35,642 nt of DNA from an uncultured bacterium (GCA_937124615.1 CAKZKR010000100.1:1-35642); one strand, 5' to 3'. Counted from the first letter of the stretch, positions 10,096 through 20,218 are shown. Notes: generated from the sequence alone by a model not told the origin. Numbers and translations: made by a program.

Positions 10096-12747
10096 ATGGA
10101 AGACAAAAATAAGGAAAACTGGCTTAAGATTACAGATATTGTGCCGGAGCGGGCCACACCGATGTTACGGCAGTACCTGCGTACCAAAGCGGAATGCGGT
10201 GATTCGCTACTTCTTTTTCACATGGGGGACTTTTTTGAGATGTTCTTCGACGATGCATTTGAAGCCTCCCAAATTTTAGGTATTGCCCTAACTTCCCGAG
10301 ATGGGGAAAGCAAAGAGGGAAAAGTGCCTATGTGTGGAGTCCCAGTCCGTTCGGTAAACCATTACCTTGCCCGATTGATAAAAGCCGGTAAAACGGTAAC
10401 GATATGTGAACAGGTTGAAGACCCTAAATTAGCAAAAGGTATCGTTAAGCGGGCTATTGTTCGAACAGTTACCCCCGGCACAATCATTGAACCGGAACTT
10501 CTTGAAGAAGGAGCAAATAATTATTTAGGAGCGTTATGTATCGGAGAACAAAAAGCAGGTCTTGCTTTGGTAGATATAAGTGCCGGACAATTCCTTGCGT
10601 CGGAATTAACCCCTCCCTATGAACGAACCTTATCTGATGAATTAACCCGTTTAACCCTGTCCGAATTACTTATCCCCGAAAACATTAACAATAGTATTGA
10701 ACAAATATTAACTTCCTCCTTTCCAAATTTGACGCTTACTCGTATCCCTATTGATAAGTTTGATACAGAACTATCTACAGAGAATATCCTGCGTTACTAT
10801 GGACTCTCCACACTCCGCGGACTGGGAATGGATAGTAATCCCGAACTAATATCGGCCGTGGGGGTTGTTCTACAATATGTCTTACAGACCCAGCGTGAAT
10901 CAACTCCATTCATGGACGTGCCTCATATTTATAAACCGTCCGATTTTGTAATTCTGGATAGTAACACCCAGAGAAACCTTGAATTAACAGAATCTTTATT
11001 TGACCGTTCAAAACAGGGCACATTATTGGGTGTGCTGGACCGAACACTTACCCCGATGGGGTCGCGAAAATTACGACAATGGATACACTATCCCTTACAA
11101 AGAATTGATGAAATATCTTTGCGACTCAATGCAGTAGAGGAACTGAAGGAAAATGTGGAATTACGAATCCTCCTGCGAGAACAATTGAAAGGCTTCGGGG
11201 ATTTAGAACGACTTCTTGGTCGAATTACAGCCCAGACAACAAATCCGAGAGACCTTAAAGCCCTGTGTCATTGTCTAAAAATACTGCCTCGACTAAAAAC
11301 ACCATTAGAAAACTGTTCTTCAGAACTTTTAAAAAACATCTACGATACGATGGACCAACTTCCCGAACTTGTTCGTTTCATTGAAAATGCTATAGTAGAT
11401 ACTCCTCCGGCATCACTTGCTGATGGCGGAATTATTAAAGATGGTTATCATGCTCAATTAGACCATTTACGTTCCCTGATGCGAGGAGGTCGGGAATGGA
11501 TAGCAACACTCCAGAAGAAAGAACGCGAACGCACAGGAATTCAAACTCTTAAAATCGGTTACAATAAAGTATTTGGTTATTTTATTGAAGTTAGTAAAGG
11601 ACAGACTTCATTTGTTCCCGCAGACTACATCCGAAAACAAACACTTGTTAACGCAGAACGATATGTAACACCGGAACTCAAATCTCGAGAAGAAGAAATA
11701 CTCACCGCACAGGAACGAAGCGTTGCTCTGGAAGAAGAACTATTTATTGAAGTGCGTAATCATATTTCAGGAGAAGCCAAACGAATCCAGAAAAATTCTG
11801 AGTCTATTGCTTTACTTGATGTACTTCTATCATTAGCAGATGTTGCCAGTTCTCTGAATTATGTGAAACCTCTCATAAATACTTCGGATGAAATTGAAAT
11901 CACGGGTGGCAGACATCCTGTTATTGAAACATTATTGGGTCCCGGTACCTTCGTGCCGAATGATACTTATCTAAACACCCATGACCGCCGACTTATGATT
12001 GTTACCGGACCAAATATGGCGGGGAAATCTACCTATCTACGGCAGGTCGCATTAATTACGCTTATGGCACAAATAGGTAGTTTTGTTCCTGCAGAAAAAG
12101 CAAAAATCGGTGTTGTAGACCGGATTTATACGCGTGTGGGGGCCTCAGATAATCTCGCACGGGGTGAGAGTACTTTCATGGTAGAAATGATAGAAACTGC
12201 AAATATCTTAAATACAGCAACTCATCGCAGTTTGTTGGTGCTTGATGAAATAGGCCGGGGCACCAGCACTTATGATGGTATCAGTATTGCATGGGCCGTT
12301 GCGGAATACATTCACGACCGGATTAAAGCACGAGCCCTCTTTGCAACCCACTACCACGAACTTACAGAACTTACAAAATCGCTCCATGGGGCTGTAAATA
12401 CCAATGTGGGGGTCAGGGAATATAAAGATAGGATTGTTTTCCTATACCGTTTGTTTGAAGGGTCTGCAGACCATAGTTATGGGATTCATGTAGCGAAGTT
12501 GGCCGGTCTCCCTCCTCATGTAATTCGCCGTGCCCATGAAATCATGGACTCTCTTGAAAGTGGTCAATTTGGAACGATAGAAGAAACAAAACAACTCCTC
12601 CTCTTTGACACGCACAATCAACATACCCTTTCCCCTGTAGAAGAAGAACTTGAAAAAATCGACCCCGACCAACTTTCGCCAAAAGAAGCCTTAGATATTC
12701 TTTACCACCTAAAACGCATGATGAACACGCCGCGGCATCAGAAGTAA
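10096..12747 (+). CDS. mutS: DNA mismatch repair protein MutS
   Basis: A full-length 883-aa MutS. Domain I has the mismatch-reading F-x-E motif at F46-E48 (HMGDFFEMFFDDA). The connector and lever domains follow, then the ABC-type ATPase: Walker A GPNMAGKST (residues 638-646), the signature region ASDNLARGESTFMVEM, Walker B LLVLDEIGRGTSTYDG and the ATHYHELTEL helix. The C-terminal tail ends in a helical stretch (LSPKEALDILYHL) as in MutS1, the tetramerisation region. It recognises mismatches and recruits MutL; no mutL is in the window. Its last 10 bases overlap the 3' end of the convergent barrel gene on the other strand. Confidence 0.97.
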   Translation: MEDKNKENWLKITDIVPERATPMLRQYLRTKAECGDSLLLFHMGDFFEMFFDDAFEASQILGIALTSRDGESKEGKVPMCGVPVRSVNHYLARLIKAGKTVTICEQVEDPKLAKGIVKRAIVRTVTPGTIIEPELLEEGANNYLGALCIGEQKAGLALVDISAGQFLASELTPPYERTLSDELTRLTLSELLIPENINNSIEQILTSSFPNLTLTRIPIDKFDTELSTENILRYYGLSTLRGLGMDSNPELISAVGVVLQYVLQTQRESTPFMDVPHIYKPSDFVILDSNTQRNLELTESLFDRSKQGTLLGVLDRTLTPMGSRKLRQWIHYPLQRIDEISLRLNAVEELKENVELRILLREQLKGFGDLERLLGRITAQTTNPRDLKALCHCLKILPRLKTPLENCSSELLKNIYDTMDQLPELVRFIENAIVDTPPASLADGGIIKDGYHAQLDHLRSLMRGGREWIATLQKKERERTGIQTLKIGYNKVFGYFIEVSKGQTSFVPADYIRKQTLVNAERYVTPELKSREEEILTAQERSVALEEELFIEVRNHISGEAKRIQKNSESIALLDVLLSLADVASSLNYVKPLINTSDEIEITGGRHPVIETLLGPGTFVPNDTYLNTHDRRLMIVTGPNMAGKSTYLRQVALITLMAQIGSFVPAEKAKIGVVDRIYTRVGASDNLARGESTFMVEMIETANILNTATHRSLLVLDEIGRGTSTYDGISIAWAVAEYIHDRIKARALFATHYHELTELTKSLHGAVNTNVGVREYKDRIVFLYRLFEGSADHSYGIHVAKLAGLPPHVIRRAHEIMDSLESGQFGTIEETKQLLLFDTHNQHTLSPVEEELEKIDPDQLSPKEALDILYHLKRMMNTPRHQK

Positions 12748-14159
12748 ATCACGGTGGAAAGATAGAATAAGTGCTGGTCTACATCTGCATCGGTGGCCAC
12801 AAAGCCGAAAGTGTCCTTTCGCACATCATTACCCCAACGATATACATAAGCCGCATCGATATTGATACGGTTTTTTATAAGGCAACCGGCTCCTAATGTA
12901 ATCCCATAATAGTTATCCACAGAGCCATCGCCTTTCCCCAATCCAAACCAGCGATCCGGTCGACCGCTGGACGGTTCGGGATCATAGAACGCACCGGCGC
13001 GAATACTCGGCAAGATAGACCGACGCGGTTTATTTGGATTAAAGAACAAATACTCTGCACCGATCCGCACTGTATAAGTCGGGTCATGTGGACTCCATTC
13101 CACCGGTAGATTGGATATTCCTGAACGCTTCCTCATAAGCCAATTTCGATTTTCAGGGTCGTGTACAACAAACTGGTCCCATTCGCATCGGGTTATATCC
13201 AGACTTAATGTTAATTTATCATTCGGGAAGCGATAAGCCACACCGATACCAAAGGAAGCAGGAAATGTATACTTCAAAGGTCTTCGACTATAGAAGAATC
13301 CGGGGAACCCCACACCCCGGTTGATAATCCACCATTCTTCATAATCTACATCTGCAGTAAACTTTGAATGGTATACCGCACCGATCTGCCATCTTTCACC
13401 AAGCCGATACAGAGCCCCTAAAGTTACATTTGTTCCTTCAAAATCACGGTATTTCTTGCGTATAACCGTATGAGAAAACGATGCTCGGGTTGTCTGCCCG
13501 TTTATTTGTAATGTGCGGTATTCTTCCTGGTCCACAGTCCATTCATTATTTTGTATAATAGATTGATTCCAGAGATTTAATACAACCCCCACAGATAAAC
13601 GGTCGGTAATTTCAAATCCAAATGCTGGAGATAATGCTGCTAATTGTCCACTCTGTTTATAATGAACAAGGGAATGCAGACCGGCTCGATTCCCTAAAGC
13701 CAGCGCGGATATATCCCGATAATAAAAATCCAGTTCCCTCGAAAAGTCATACTTTGCCTGATAATTCAGACTCAAGACAAGGTTCCGACCTTTTATGGTT
13801 CGCTGGAATGGATATACAAAACTCATGTAATTTAACTGGCTGAAATCAACAGAATAATTCCCCTCCAATTCAGGATGAGGCAACGACTGAAAGTCCTCAC
13901 CTATATATTTGTAGGTATAGACCATTGAAAATTCAGGGCGTTCCAGTTGAGTCAATCCGCCCGGATTCCATGACGCAGATGTTGCGTCATCGGCTATTGC
14001 AATAAAAGCACCGCCCATACCAATTGCACGGGCACCGCTACCTATCACATTCGGAGAAGAGTTAATCGGTATTCCCTGCGACCATGCGTCATTGGTAAAG
14101 GACACAATTATCGTTAGGATAACAATATTACATAGTAATTGAAGGAAGACCTTTTTCAA
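12738..14159 (-). CDS. Outer-membrane beta-barrel protein, FadL/OMPP1 or PorV-like
   Basis: A 473-aa protein with a signal peptide (about residues 1-27, ending DAWSQG) and the family's N-terminal signature GSGARAIGMGGAFIAIADDA followed by TSASWNPGGL. The rest alternates polar and hydrophobic residues as barrel strands, and the chain ends in aromatic Phe (STVIYF), typical of outer-membrane proteins. FadL-type proteins pass hydrophobic compounds, while PorV-type relatives serve type IX secretion; the sequence does not decide between them. The start overlaps the end of the upstream CsgG-type lipoprotein gene by 32 bases, and GGAGG lies 8 bases before this ATG within that gene, so the overlap is real. 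The stop is TGA. Confidence 0.85.
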   Translation of the reverse strand: MKKVFLQLLCNIVILTIIVSFTNDAWSQGIPINSSPNVIGSGARAIGMGGAFIAIADDATSASWNPGGLTQLERPEFSMVYTYKYIGEDFQSLPHPELEGNYSVDFSQLNYMSFVYPFQRTIKGRNLVLSLNYQAKYDFSRELDFYYRDISALALGNRAGLHSLVHYKQSGQLAALSPAFGFEITDRLSVGVVLNLWNQSIIQNNEWTVDQEEYRTLQINGQTTRASFSHTVIRKKYRDFEGTNVTLGALYRLGERWQIGAVYHSKFTADVDYEEWWIINRGVGFPGFFYSRRPLKYTFPASFGIGVAYRFPNDKLTLSLDITRCEWDQFVVHDPENRNWLMRKRSGISNLPVEWSPHDPTYTVRIGAEYLFFNPNKPRRSILPSIRAGAFYDPEPSSGRPDRWFGLGKGDGSVDNYYGITLGAGCLIKNRINIDAAYVYRWGNDVRKDTFGFVATDADVDQHLFYLSTVIYF

Positions 14160-16299
14160 TGGCTACGCCCTCCGAAGGTTTAGATGTATCTACAATTATC
14201 TGTCCGCGTGCACTGGTCGGCGAAACATTTACTATCCGGGTTTTATAAAGAATGCCGTAATCTGCGGGTTGAGTTATCTCCCCCGTATCCGGGTCAACCC
14301 AGGCCGGAGAGGCTTCATAAAGGATTAAAGCATACATCCCCGGTCGAATACCGTCTTGTTCTGCCCAGTTAAACAACACCTCGTATTTAGGTTCAGTACC
14401 ACGAAAATCCAATACCTCACCCGATAAACGAGGGAAAAAGTCTGCCAATTGGCGGGCAAGAACTTCACATTTACCTTCAATCAATTGCCCATCATTAACA
14501 TTATCAATGAATCCATCAAAAATTGATATTACTTCTGAAGTTTCTGTATTTATCAATCTCAGTTTTACCTCTACCGATTGCTCTCCCCGCGGGAATACCT
14601 CCCCAACGGCAAAAACCTGTGCGGGCACCATTCTGCCAATGTCCAACGCTCTATTCGGGTCTGCCAGCCCCGCCGACAATTGCTGTTCCGTCAAAACATT
14701 TTGCAAATAAATCCTATCCAGAACATAAAACCGTCCTTGTTTTTTCAAAGTCCCTTCCAACACCGTCCGCAAATCCTTTCCGAAGGTATCGGTCTGTGTT
14801 CTACCTGAAATAGCGAGCAGTGCTATACTCATCTTTGTCTCACTCTTATTCACAAGAATAGGTTCCACTTTTACATCCATCTCTTTACGGGTGTTTCTCC
14901 CTTCTGAATCCTGTGCAGTAACCGACAATTTTACTGTTCCGGAACCTGAAGTTAATAAATCCGAAGGCAAAGGAACCCGTTTATTAAAAGCCTCTTTCGG
15001 AGCACCTGTCAATTGTGTATAAGGTTCTCCATTGATAATCAAGGATTGCACAGCAGAAGGACTCACAACTTCTCCAGCAACACGAATAACACGATTATGA
15101 CGGGAGGGTATCTCAGGTTTAGGTGTTTTTATATTAATCTCTACATTGGTATTTTCTGTTTGAGCAAACAATACTTCATTAAGAATTTTCCCTGAAAGAG
15201 ATGTTGAAGAAAAAGCACTATTTAACCGATGCGTTTGCTGGGAAAAACGCCACAAACTTGCTGATTGAGACCGAGGTTCCCCTTTAAATGTTTTTATTGA
15301 GGTTCGTGTTTCATTCCCTGCAATATCACGGGCTGAAATGACAAAAATATTTTCACCATCCTTCAAAGTTAACTCCGAACGAAATTCTTTTCGCTGTTCT
15401 ACCGAGCCATCTGAAATAACCTTATTATTTAATGAAATCTCCGCAATTCCGGTATCGTCCAGAACAACACCCTCTAAAACAATTTCATTTTCTTTTGTAA
15501 CAAGATAATCCGTAGGCTTGAAAATTCCAATATTGGGTCCTGTCAGGTCAACCTGCGTTAATAAATTATATGTACTCTCTTTACCGGCAAGGTCACGAAC
15601 CGTAACAACAAATTCTTGTTTACCCTCTTTCGTTTCAACAGGCTGTTCTATAGTTGCGGATTTCTCACCATGTCGCAACAGGATGGACTGCTGGTTTATA
15701 TAGATTCGCTCGATTCCCAAATCATCTGAGCATTCTATCTTCAAAAGGTTGTTTGTTTCTTTTACAAGAGTAGAAGAGGAATTTTTTTTATCTTTATCTT
15801 TTGTTATTTCCACACCCATTTCAATCAGTTCGGCTTTTACCCGAGGGGCTTCGAGATCCTGTAACTCACCCTTAGATATGCGTTCTTTCACAATTAAATC
15901 AAGATAATACCTCGCTCGCTCTGTGTCTACCTGCATTAAAGATTCACGCAAAAGATTCTCCGCTTCTGTCAATTGCCCTTTTTTGAAAAGTACAATTCCT
16001 AATTCACGATTGGGAAAATATTCAACAAAATGCAATCCATAGGTCCGGGCCTGCCATGTATCCCGGGAACGATTTTGTAATGCACTGCGTAAATCCTGTT
16101 CCGCCTCATTTAAAAACCCCCCTGCCAGAAAGGAACAACCTCGTTCATAATAATTCCACCATCTCCCATGAAAAACACCCGCAGTAACGCCGTATGATTT
16201 TCCCTCCACTGTATACTTATCGGATGTCGATGACTGACAACCAATCACCACACACATAAATAAAAAAATAAGAAATAAAGATAAATATCCTTTTCTCAC
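14128..16299 (-). CDS. Large lipoprotein with TPR-like, Ig-like and CsgG-type domains
   Basis: A 723-aa lipoprotein. The signal peptide ends in lipobox VVIGC with Cys21; the next residue is Gln, not Asp, so outer-membrane sorting is expected. Residues about 45-130 are helical and TPR-like. About 190-480 hold several Ig/cadherin-like beta domains (for example GPNIGIFKPTDYLVTKENEI). From residue 490 (MSIALLAISGRTQTDTFG) to about 620 is a CsgG/FlgT-middle-like domain, with FYVLDRIYLQNVL and VFAVGEVFPRG, and about 630-715 resembles the FlgT C-terminal beta domain. CsgG proteins form or assist outer-membrane secretion pores. Being joined to a barrel protein gene suggests a shared envelope or export role, which is inferred. 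Confidence 0.8.
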   Translation of the reverse strand: MRKGYLSLFLIFLFMCVVIGCQSSTSDKYTVEGKSYGVTAGVFHGRWWNYYERGCSFLAGGFLNEAEQDLRSALQNRSRDTWQARTYGLHFVEYFPNRELGIVLFKKGQLTEAENLLRESLMQVDTERARYYLDLIVKERISKGELQDLEAPRVKAELIEMGVEITKDKDKKNSSSTLVKETNNLLKIECSDDLGIERIYINQQSILLRHGEKSATIEQPVETKEGKQEFVVTVRDLAGKESTYNLLTQVDLTGPNIGIFKPTDYLVTKENEIVLEGVVLDDTGIAEISLNNKVISDGSVEQRKEFRSELTLKDGENIFVISARDIAGNETRTSIKTFKGEPRSQSASLWRFSQQTHRLNSAFSSTSLSGKILNEVLFAQTENTNVEINIKTPKPEIPSRHNRVIRVAGEVVSPSAVQSLIINGEPYTQLTGAPKEAFNKRVPLPSDLLTSGSGTVKLSVTAQDSEGRNTRKEMDVKVEPILVNKSETKMSIALLAISGRTQTDTFGKDLRTVLEGTLKKQGRFYVLDRIYLQNVLTEQQLSAGLADPNRALDIGRMVPAQVFAVGEVFPRGEQSVEVKLRLINTETSEVISIFDGFIDNVNDGQLIEGKCEVLARQLADFFPRLSGEVLDFRGTEPKYEVLFNWAEQDGIRPGMYALILYEASPAWVDPDTGEITQPADYGILYKTRIVNVSPTSARGQIIVDTSKPSEGVAIEKGLPSITM

Positions 16300-16437
16300 A
16301 TAAGACTCCCTAATCTTTATTTTTATATTTCCGTTCCTTTATTATTTATTTTACCATTTATTATAAGAAAAAGTAATAAAATTTAAGGACATTTATATAT
16401 TTTCTAAATATCAACATTAACTCATATTGGATAATTT

Positions 16438-17379
16438 ATGGAATACATATTTTTTACACTGGTATTGGCCCTGTCTCAAAATGTTCCGGCCAAATCTGTT
16501 AATCATTTAGACATTACGAATGAATTTGTCTATGGCTTCTACTTAACAACAGTTCGTCCTGTTGAAAATCCCAACATTCTTGGAACACTTTCTTTTCCTT
16601 ACACAACAAAATCCGAACAAAAGCCCTTATGGCGTCTGGCTCAATGGGCTACAAATTTTCCTTTATCTCCGGGTACCTTTGAAAAAAAGAGCGAAACAAC
16701 ATGGATTGCTAATAATGAGGCTAAAAAAATAACTCTTATTAAAGAAAAAGATACCCGGGCTATCCGTTTGAACTGCAATGGTATTGAGGAATATCAAGGA
16801 AAACTTCGAAAATATGGCGAGCCCTGGCCCCATTTACTTATCGAAAAAACTTTTCCCGATGGAATAAAAATAACGGACAGAGAACTTCTGTTTAATTTAG
16901 AATTTAAAATTTTAAATTGTTTGTGCGACTCCTCCTTAAAAGATAATATCGACCCGACACTACATACTGCACAAATCTCTGCATTCTGGACAGTGCAAAA
17001 CATTAATCCCGCCAGCAAAGATTTCAAAGATTTCTTCTGGTTTGGGATCCCCCTTTTTGATACTCGCTATTCTATCCCACCAGAATATATCAATCCGGAT
17101 AGAGGTTCTGCTTATACAACGAACAAATTAATCACCCTTATCGATGGAAAACAATTTTATGAAGAAAACACAGGTGATGGGAACTGGAAAAAATTAAATG
17201 TTCTTTTAAATCCCCTGCTTAAAGAAGCCTTAAAGAAAGGGCAATCACGCGGTTTTTTGACCAATTCCAATTTAGAGGATTTTGTCCTTACCTCGTTTAA
17301 TTTAGGCTGGGAAATTACAGGTCCTTATAATGCAGAAGTAGAAATACAAAATCTCTCACTTATTTATAACGAAAAATAA
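16438..17379 (+). CDS. Secreted hypothetical protein, beta-rich
   Basis: A 313-aa protein I do not recognise. A short hydrophobic N-terminus (IFFTLVLALSQNVPAKS) looks like a signal peptide. The body alternates strands and aromatic residues (FWFGIPLFDTRYSIPPEYI, FNLGWEITGPYNAEVEIQNL), which would suit a jelly-roll or carbohydrate-binding sandwich. No catalytic motif can be named. The gene ends 13 bases before the sialidase-like gene on the same strand, so the two are probably one transcript acting on the same extracellular glycan. The ATG at 16438 lacks a strong ribosome site, but its reading frame gives the only plausible signal peptide. Confidence 0.6.
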   Translation: MEYIFFTLVLALSQNVPAKSVNHLDITNEFVYGFYLTTVRPVENPNILGTLSFPYTTKSEQKPLWRLAQWATNFPLSPGTFEKKSETTWIANNEAKKITLIKEKDTRAIRLNCNGIEEYQGKLRKYGEPWPHLLIEKTFPDGIKITDRELLFNLEFKILNCLCDSSLKDNIDPTLHTAQISAFWTVQNINPASKDFKDFFWFGIPLFDTRYSIPPEYINPDRGSAYTTNKLITLIDGKQFYEENTGDGNWKKLNVLLNPLLKEALKKGQSRGFLTNSNLEDFVLTSFNLGWEITGPYNAEVEIQNLSLIYNEK

Positions 17380-17392
17380 AAGGAGATAGACT

Positions 17393-18505
17393 ATGGGCAA
17401 AATAAATTTACTTATCACCGTTGCTTTTTTATTTACATGGACTTTATATGCAGAACGATGGATAAATCCCGCAGTGGAAATGCTTGAATTAACGCATAAA
17501 CCCCCTTTTGCAACACTTTCTAACGGAGACCTGGCAACAATAGATGCCGAGGGTTTCCGTATAAGCAAAGATGATGGAAAAACATGGTCAAACCCCGTCC
17601 CAGTGTGTAAAGGATTAGACCCTGAAGAACCGGCTTCTTTTTACCTATTAAAGACAAAAAATAATACACTTGTATTTGTTTACTTAAATTTCACGGGTAA
17701 AAAATTTGACTGGGATGAGAAAAAGAAGGAACCCGGTGAAAACTGTAAATTAGAAGTCTGGGCAATACGGAGTGTTGACGAGGGAAAGACATGGATAGAT
17801 AACCAGTGCATTCTTGAAGGATACAATACCAACTTTTTCGCTTTGATACAGACTCGCTCCGGAAGGATTGTGGCTCCCTTTGACCACATAACCCGTAATC
17901 CGGGGCGGTTTATGGTATGCTCTCTTTATTCGGATGATGAAGGTAAGACATGGCAAAAAAGTAATTGGATTGACATCGGTGGACACGGTCATCATGACGG
18001 GGCTCTGGAGCCAACCCTTGCAGAACTGAGCGATGGACGCCTTCTCATGCTCATTCGAACCAGTTTAGACCAATTCTGGCAGGCTATTTCTGAAAACGAA
18101 GGCAAATACTGGCGAACAATTCAACCCAGCGGTATCCCAGCAAGCAACTCTCCCGGATACTTGCTACGATTAACAAGCGGTAAACTGGTCCTTGTTTACA
18201 ATCAACTAAACCCTGAAGGCCGAACTTTCAATAAAAGCAACATGCCTCAACATACAGAGTTTCCTTCCTCATGGCATCGTGAAGAATTGTCTATCATCTT
18301 TTCCGATGACGACGGCAAAACATGGACAAAACCCGTAGTTTTAGCGCGCCAACCCGGTGGACAATTAAGTTATCCTTTCCTCATGGAACGCCGACCCGGA
18401 GAATTATGGATTATTCCCGGCTTCACATTTCGTAAAATGTGGGAGGACCCTCTTCCCTTACCAATGAAAATCAATGTTGACGAATTCATAAGCAAAACAA
18501 AGTAG
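17393..18505 (+). CDS. Secreted sialidase-like protein with five Asp-box repeats
   Basis: A 370-aa six-bladed-propeller protein with a signal peptide (about residues 1-20, ending TLYAER). Five Asp boxes (S-x-D-x-G-x-x-W type) are visible: residues 58-65, 127-134, 180-187, 233-240 (SENEGKYW, slightly off consensus) and 304-311. GALEPTLAELSDGRLLMLIR (about 203-222) carries a Glu and Arg as in the sialidase active-site region, and Tyr327 (LSYPFL) could be the nucleophile. A canonical FRIP arginine motif is not seen, so strict sialic-acid activity is uncertain; related proteins act on other glycans. AAGGAGA precedes the ATG. It is the last gene of a two-gene unit. Confidence 0.82.
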   Translation: MGKINLLITVAFLFTWTLYAERWINPAVEMLELTHKPPFATLSNGDLATIDAEGFRISKDDGKTWSNPVPVCKGLDPEEPASFYLLKTKNNTLVFVYLNFTGKKFDWDEKKKEPGENCKLEVWAIRSVDEGKTWIDNQCILEGYNTNFFALIQTRSGRIVAPFDHITRNPGRFMVCSLYSDDEGKTWQKSNWIDIGGHGHHDGALEPTLAELSDGRLLMLIRTSLDQFWQAISENEGKYWRTIQPSGIPASNSPGYLLRLTSGKLVLVYNQLNPEGRTFNKSNMPQHTEFPSSWHREELSIIFSDDDGKTWTKPVVLARQPGGQLSYPFLMERRPGELWIIPGFTFRKMWEDPLPLPMKINVDEFISKTK

Positions 18506-18516
18506 AAATAAAAGAA

Positions 18517-18547
18517 GCCCACAGATATATCAAATTTATCTGTGGGC
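18517..18547 (-). terminator. Rho-independent terminator in a convergent gap
   Basis: A perfect 11-bp inverted repeat, GCCCACAGATA at 18517-18527 and TATCTGTGGGC at 18537-18547, encloses a 9-base loop. Read on the minus strand, the stem is followed by TTCTTTTATTTCT, a normal U-rich tail, so it should end the transcript of the gene at 18566-20146. It may also slow plus-strand transcripts from the sialidase-like gene, though that side has a poorer U tract. Confidence 0.8.
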
Positions 18548-18565
18548 AATATAACCGAATAATAT

Positions 18566-20146
18566 TTACGCTTCTACGGTGCGGTCGTGGGTAAGGTTAT
18601 ACCAGCCAATACCCAATTTGCGGAGGGCATAACCTGTCTCTTTTAAGTAATCACCGTAAGACATCATCCAATGGAAGCCAACCATATCATTTGCAAGTCG
18701 GTTGCAATCCCCTTCTATTTCTATATCGGTTTGGGAACGGCAGATGTCAAGGAATGGATTTGCCTGCACCTTTCCACGGAAACCAATCCATTTCTTAAAT
18801 TCAAAATCCGGGTCAATAACAGTTACTGTCTCACCTATTTTCATATCCACTTTTGGAGCAGCACCGTAATCGGATTCATAATGCGTCAAAATGCGAACAG
18901 GCTCAAGGTTTTTCCCATCCATTTTGCGGGGCGCTGTGCAATGGGCTATTGTAACAACGCCATGATGCGGGTAGGTTGGGTCTTGCAGGAAGACGGGCTT
19001 GGAACAGAGATAGTAAAGTAACACACCGGAAGGAATAACCGCAAAATCAGATTCGCAAAACGCCATGGATCCCCGGTCGTTAATCAAACTTAAGGTCATA
19101 CACGCTGTAGTTTTGGATTTAGGAATAATTGTCGTCATACAATTATTAACTGTAATAGCGGGAGCATCAAATTCGCTCATTATTTGCTCAAATATCTCTG
19201 TTAGGATAAAAGCATTTTCAAGGAAGGGTATATCCGTCTCCATAGAAGTATTCGGCAGATTTAAATACTGCTTTGTCCACAATTTTGCCTGTTCGCAAAG
19301 TTTTGCGTCATTAAATGCAGAATTTATCCTCTTCTCCAACTCGGAATAGGGATAATCTATCAGTTCCATCTTAAATTTTTCTTTTGTGCGTTCCGGGGCT
19401 TTCTGTCCACCGACTCCCCAGCCCGAAGGACCACCAATACATACTATTTTACATCCAACAGCATTTTTCAGCGCGTACAAGGAACGCAAGCGCCAGAGTA
19501 CATCATCATATTCATCCACAACAACATCCTGCGGGGCTAAACGGGGTTCGCCTAATTCATCTACTGTTTTCCGTAAAAAGCGAGGACTGACAATTTCATA
19601 CCAGAGATAAGCGGGACCGGAACGATGACGAACAAACACGATATGATGCTTATTCTCACTGAATACAGGGTCAATTTCCCATGTTCCACCGTAAATAATC
19701 GTTACATCTGCACTTGCTTCTCGGGCTTGCTTGGCTTCTGCAGACGAAGACACAGCCATTAAAGGCAAAATTTCCAGAGGAAATTCCGCCTTTTGTTTCA
19801 TTTCCGCCAATTCTTTTTCTATCCGCTGACATTCGTTCTGGACATCCTCTTTCGTATGGAAACCACCCCAGGGACGCCAACTTGTCTGTTCATGCCTTTC
19901 ATATAAATGATAGGTAAAAACAGGCTGTACAACGAGCGGTTTCTTCTTTGCAGAGGCAATCGGCTTATTTAAATATTCCATTGCCAATTTTGCAGAGGAA
20001 GTATCTGCACTTGCGGACAGAAGAGCACCGGCACCGACCGCAGTCCCACCGACTGCCGCAAGAAAAGTTCTCCGTGCCATGTTCAATTTTCCTAAATCAT
20101 GGATACAACCACAGCAAGAGTGATGATGAGTACTGTCTTTTTTCAT
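18566..20146 (-). CDS. Tat-exported protein with L-fucose/arabinose isomerase-like fold
   Basis: A 526-aa protein with a twin-arginine signal (MARRTFLAAVGGTAVGAGAL, M23 onward). The body looks like the L-fucose isomerase-type fold, with an N-terminal substrate-pocket domain (DVTIIYGGTWEIDPV, IVCIGGPSGWGVGG) and a C-terminal part rich in conserved His/Asp (VVTIAHCTAPRKM, ILTHYESDYGAAP). Before the Tat motif is an unusual 22-residue extension containing HHHSCCGCIH. AAAGGAAAG lies just before the first ATG, so this extension is probably translated rather than starting at M23. Export of such a fold means the substrate, if any, is extracytoplasmic. The function is not known, and isomerase activity is inferred only from fold resemblance. 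Confidence 0.7.
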   Translation of the reverse strand: MKKDSTHHHSCCGCIHDLGKLNMARRTFLAAVGGTAVGAGALLSASADTSSAKLAMEYLNKPIASAKKKPLVVQPVFTYHLYERHEQTSWRPWGGFHTKEDVQNECQRIEKELAEMKQKAEFPLEILPLMAVSSSAEAKQAREASADVTIIYGGTWEIDPVFSENKHHIVFVRHRSGPAYLWYEIVSPRFLRKTVDELGEPRLAPQDVVVDEYDDVLWRLRSLYALKNAVGCKIVCIGGPSGWGVGGQKAPERTKEKFKMELIDYPYSELEKRINSAFNDAKLCEQAKLWTKQYLNLPNTSMETDIPFLENAFILTEIFEQIMSEFDAPAITVNNCMTTIIPKSKTTACMTLSLINDRGSMAFCESDFAVIPSGVLLYYLCSKPVFLQDPTYPHHGVVTIAHCTAPRKMDGKNLEPVRILTHYESDYGAAPKVDMKIGETVTVIDPDFEFKKWIGFRGKVQANPFLDICRSQTDIEIEGDCNRLANDMVGFHWMMSYGDYLKETGYALRKLGIGWYNLTHDRTVEA

Positions 20147-20218
20147 AAAACTTTCCTTTCATTTGTAGTTATTTTCTTATTGTATCCAATAACCTACTCA
20201 AAAACCAACTTATATTTT

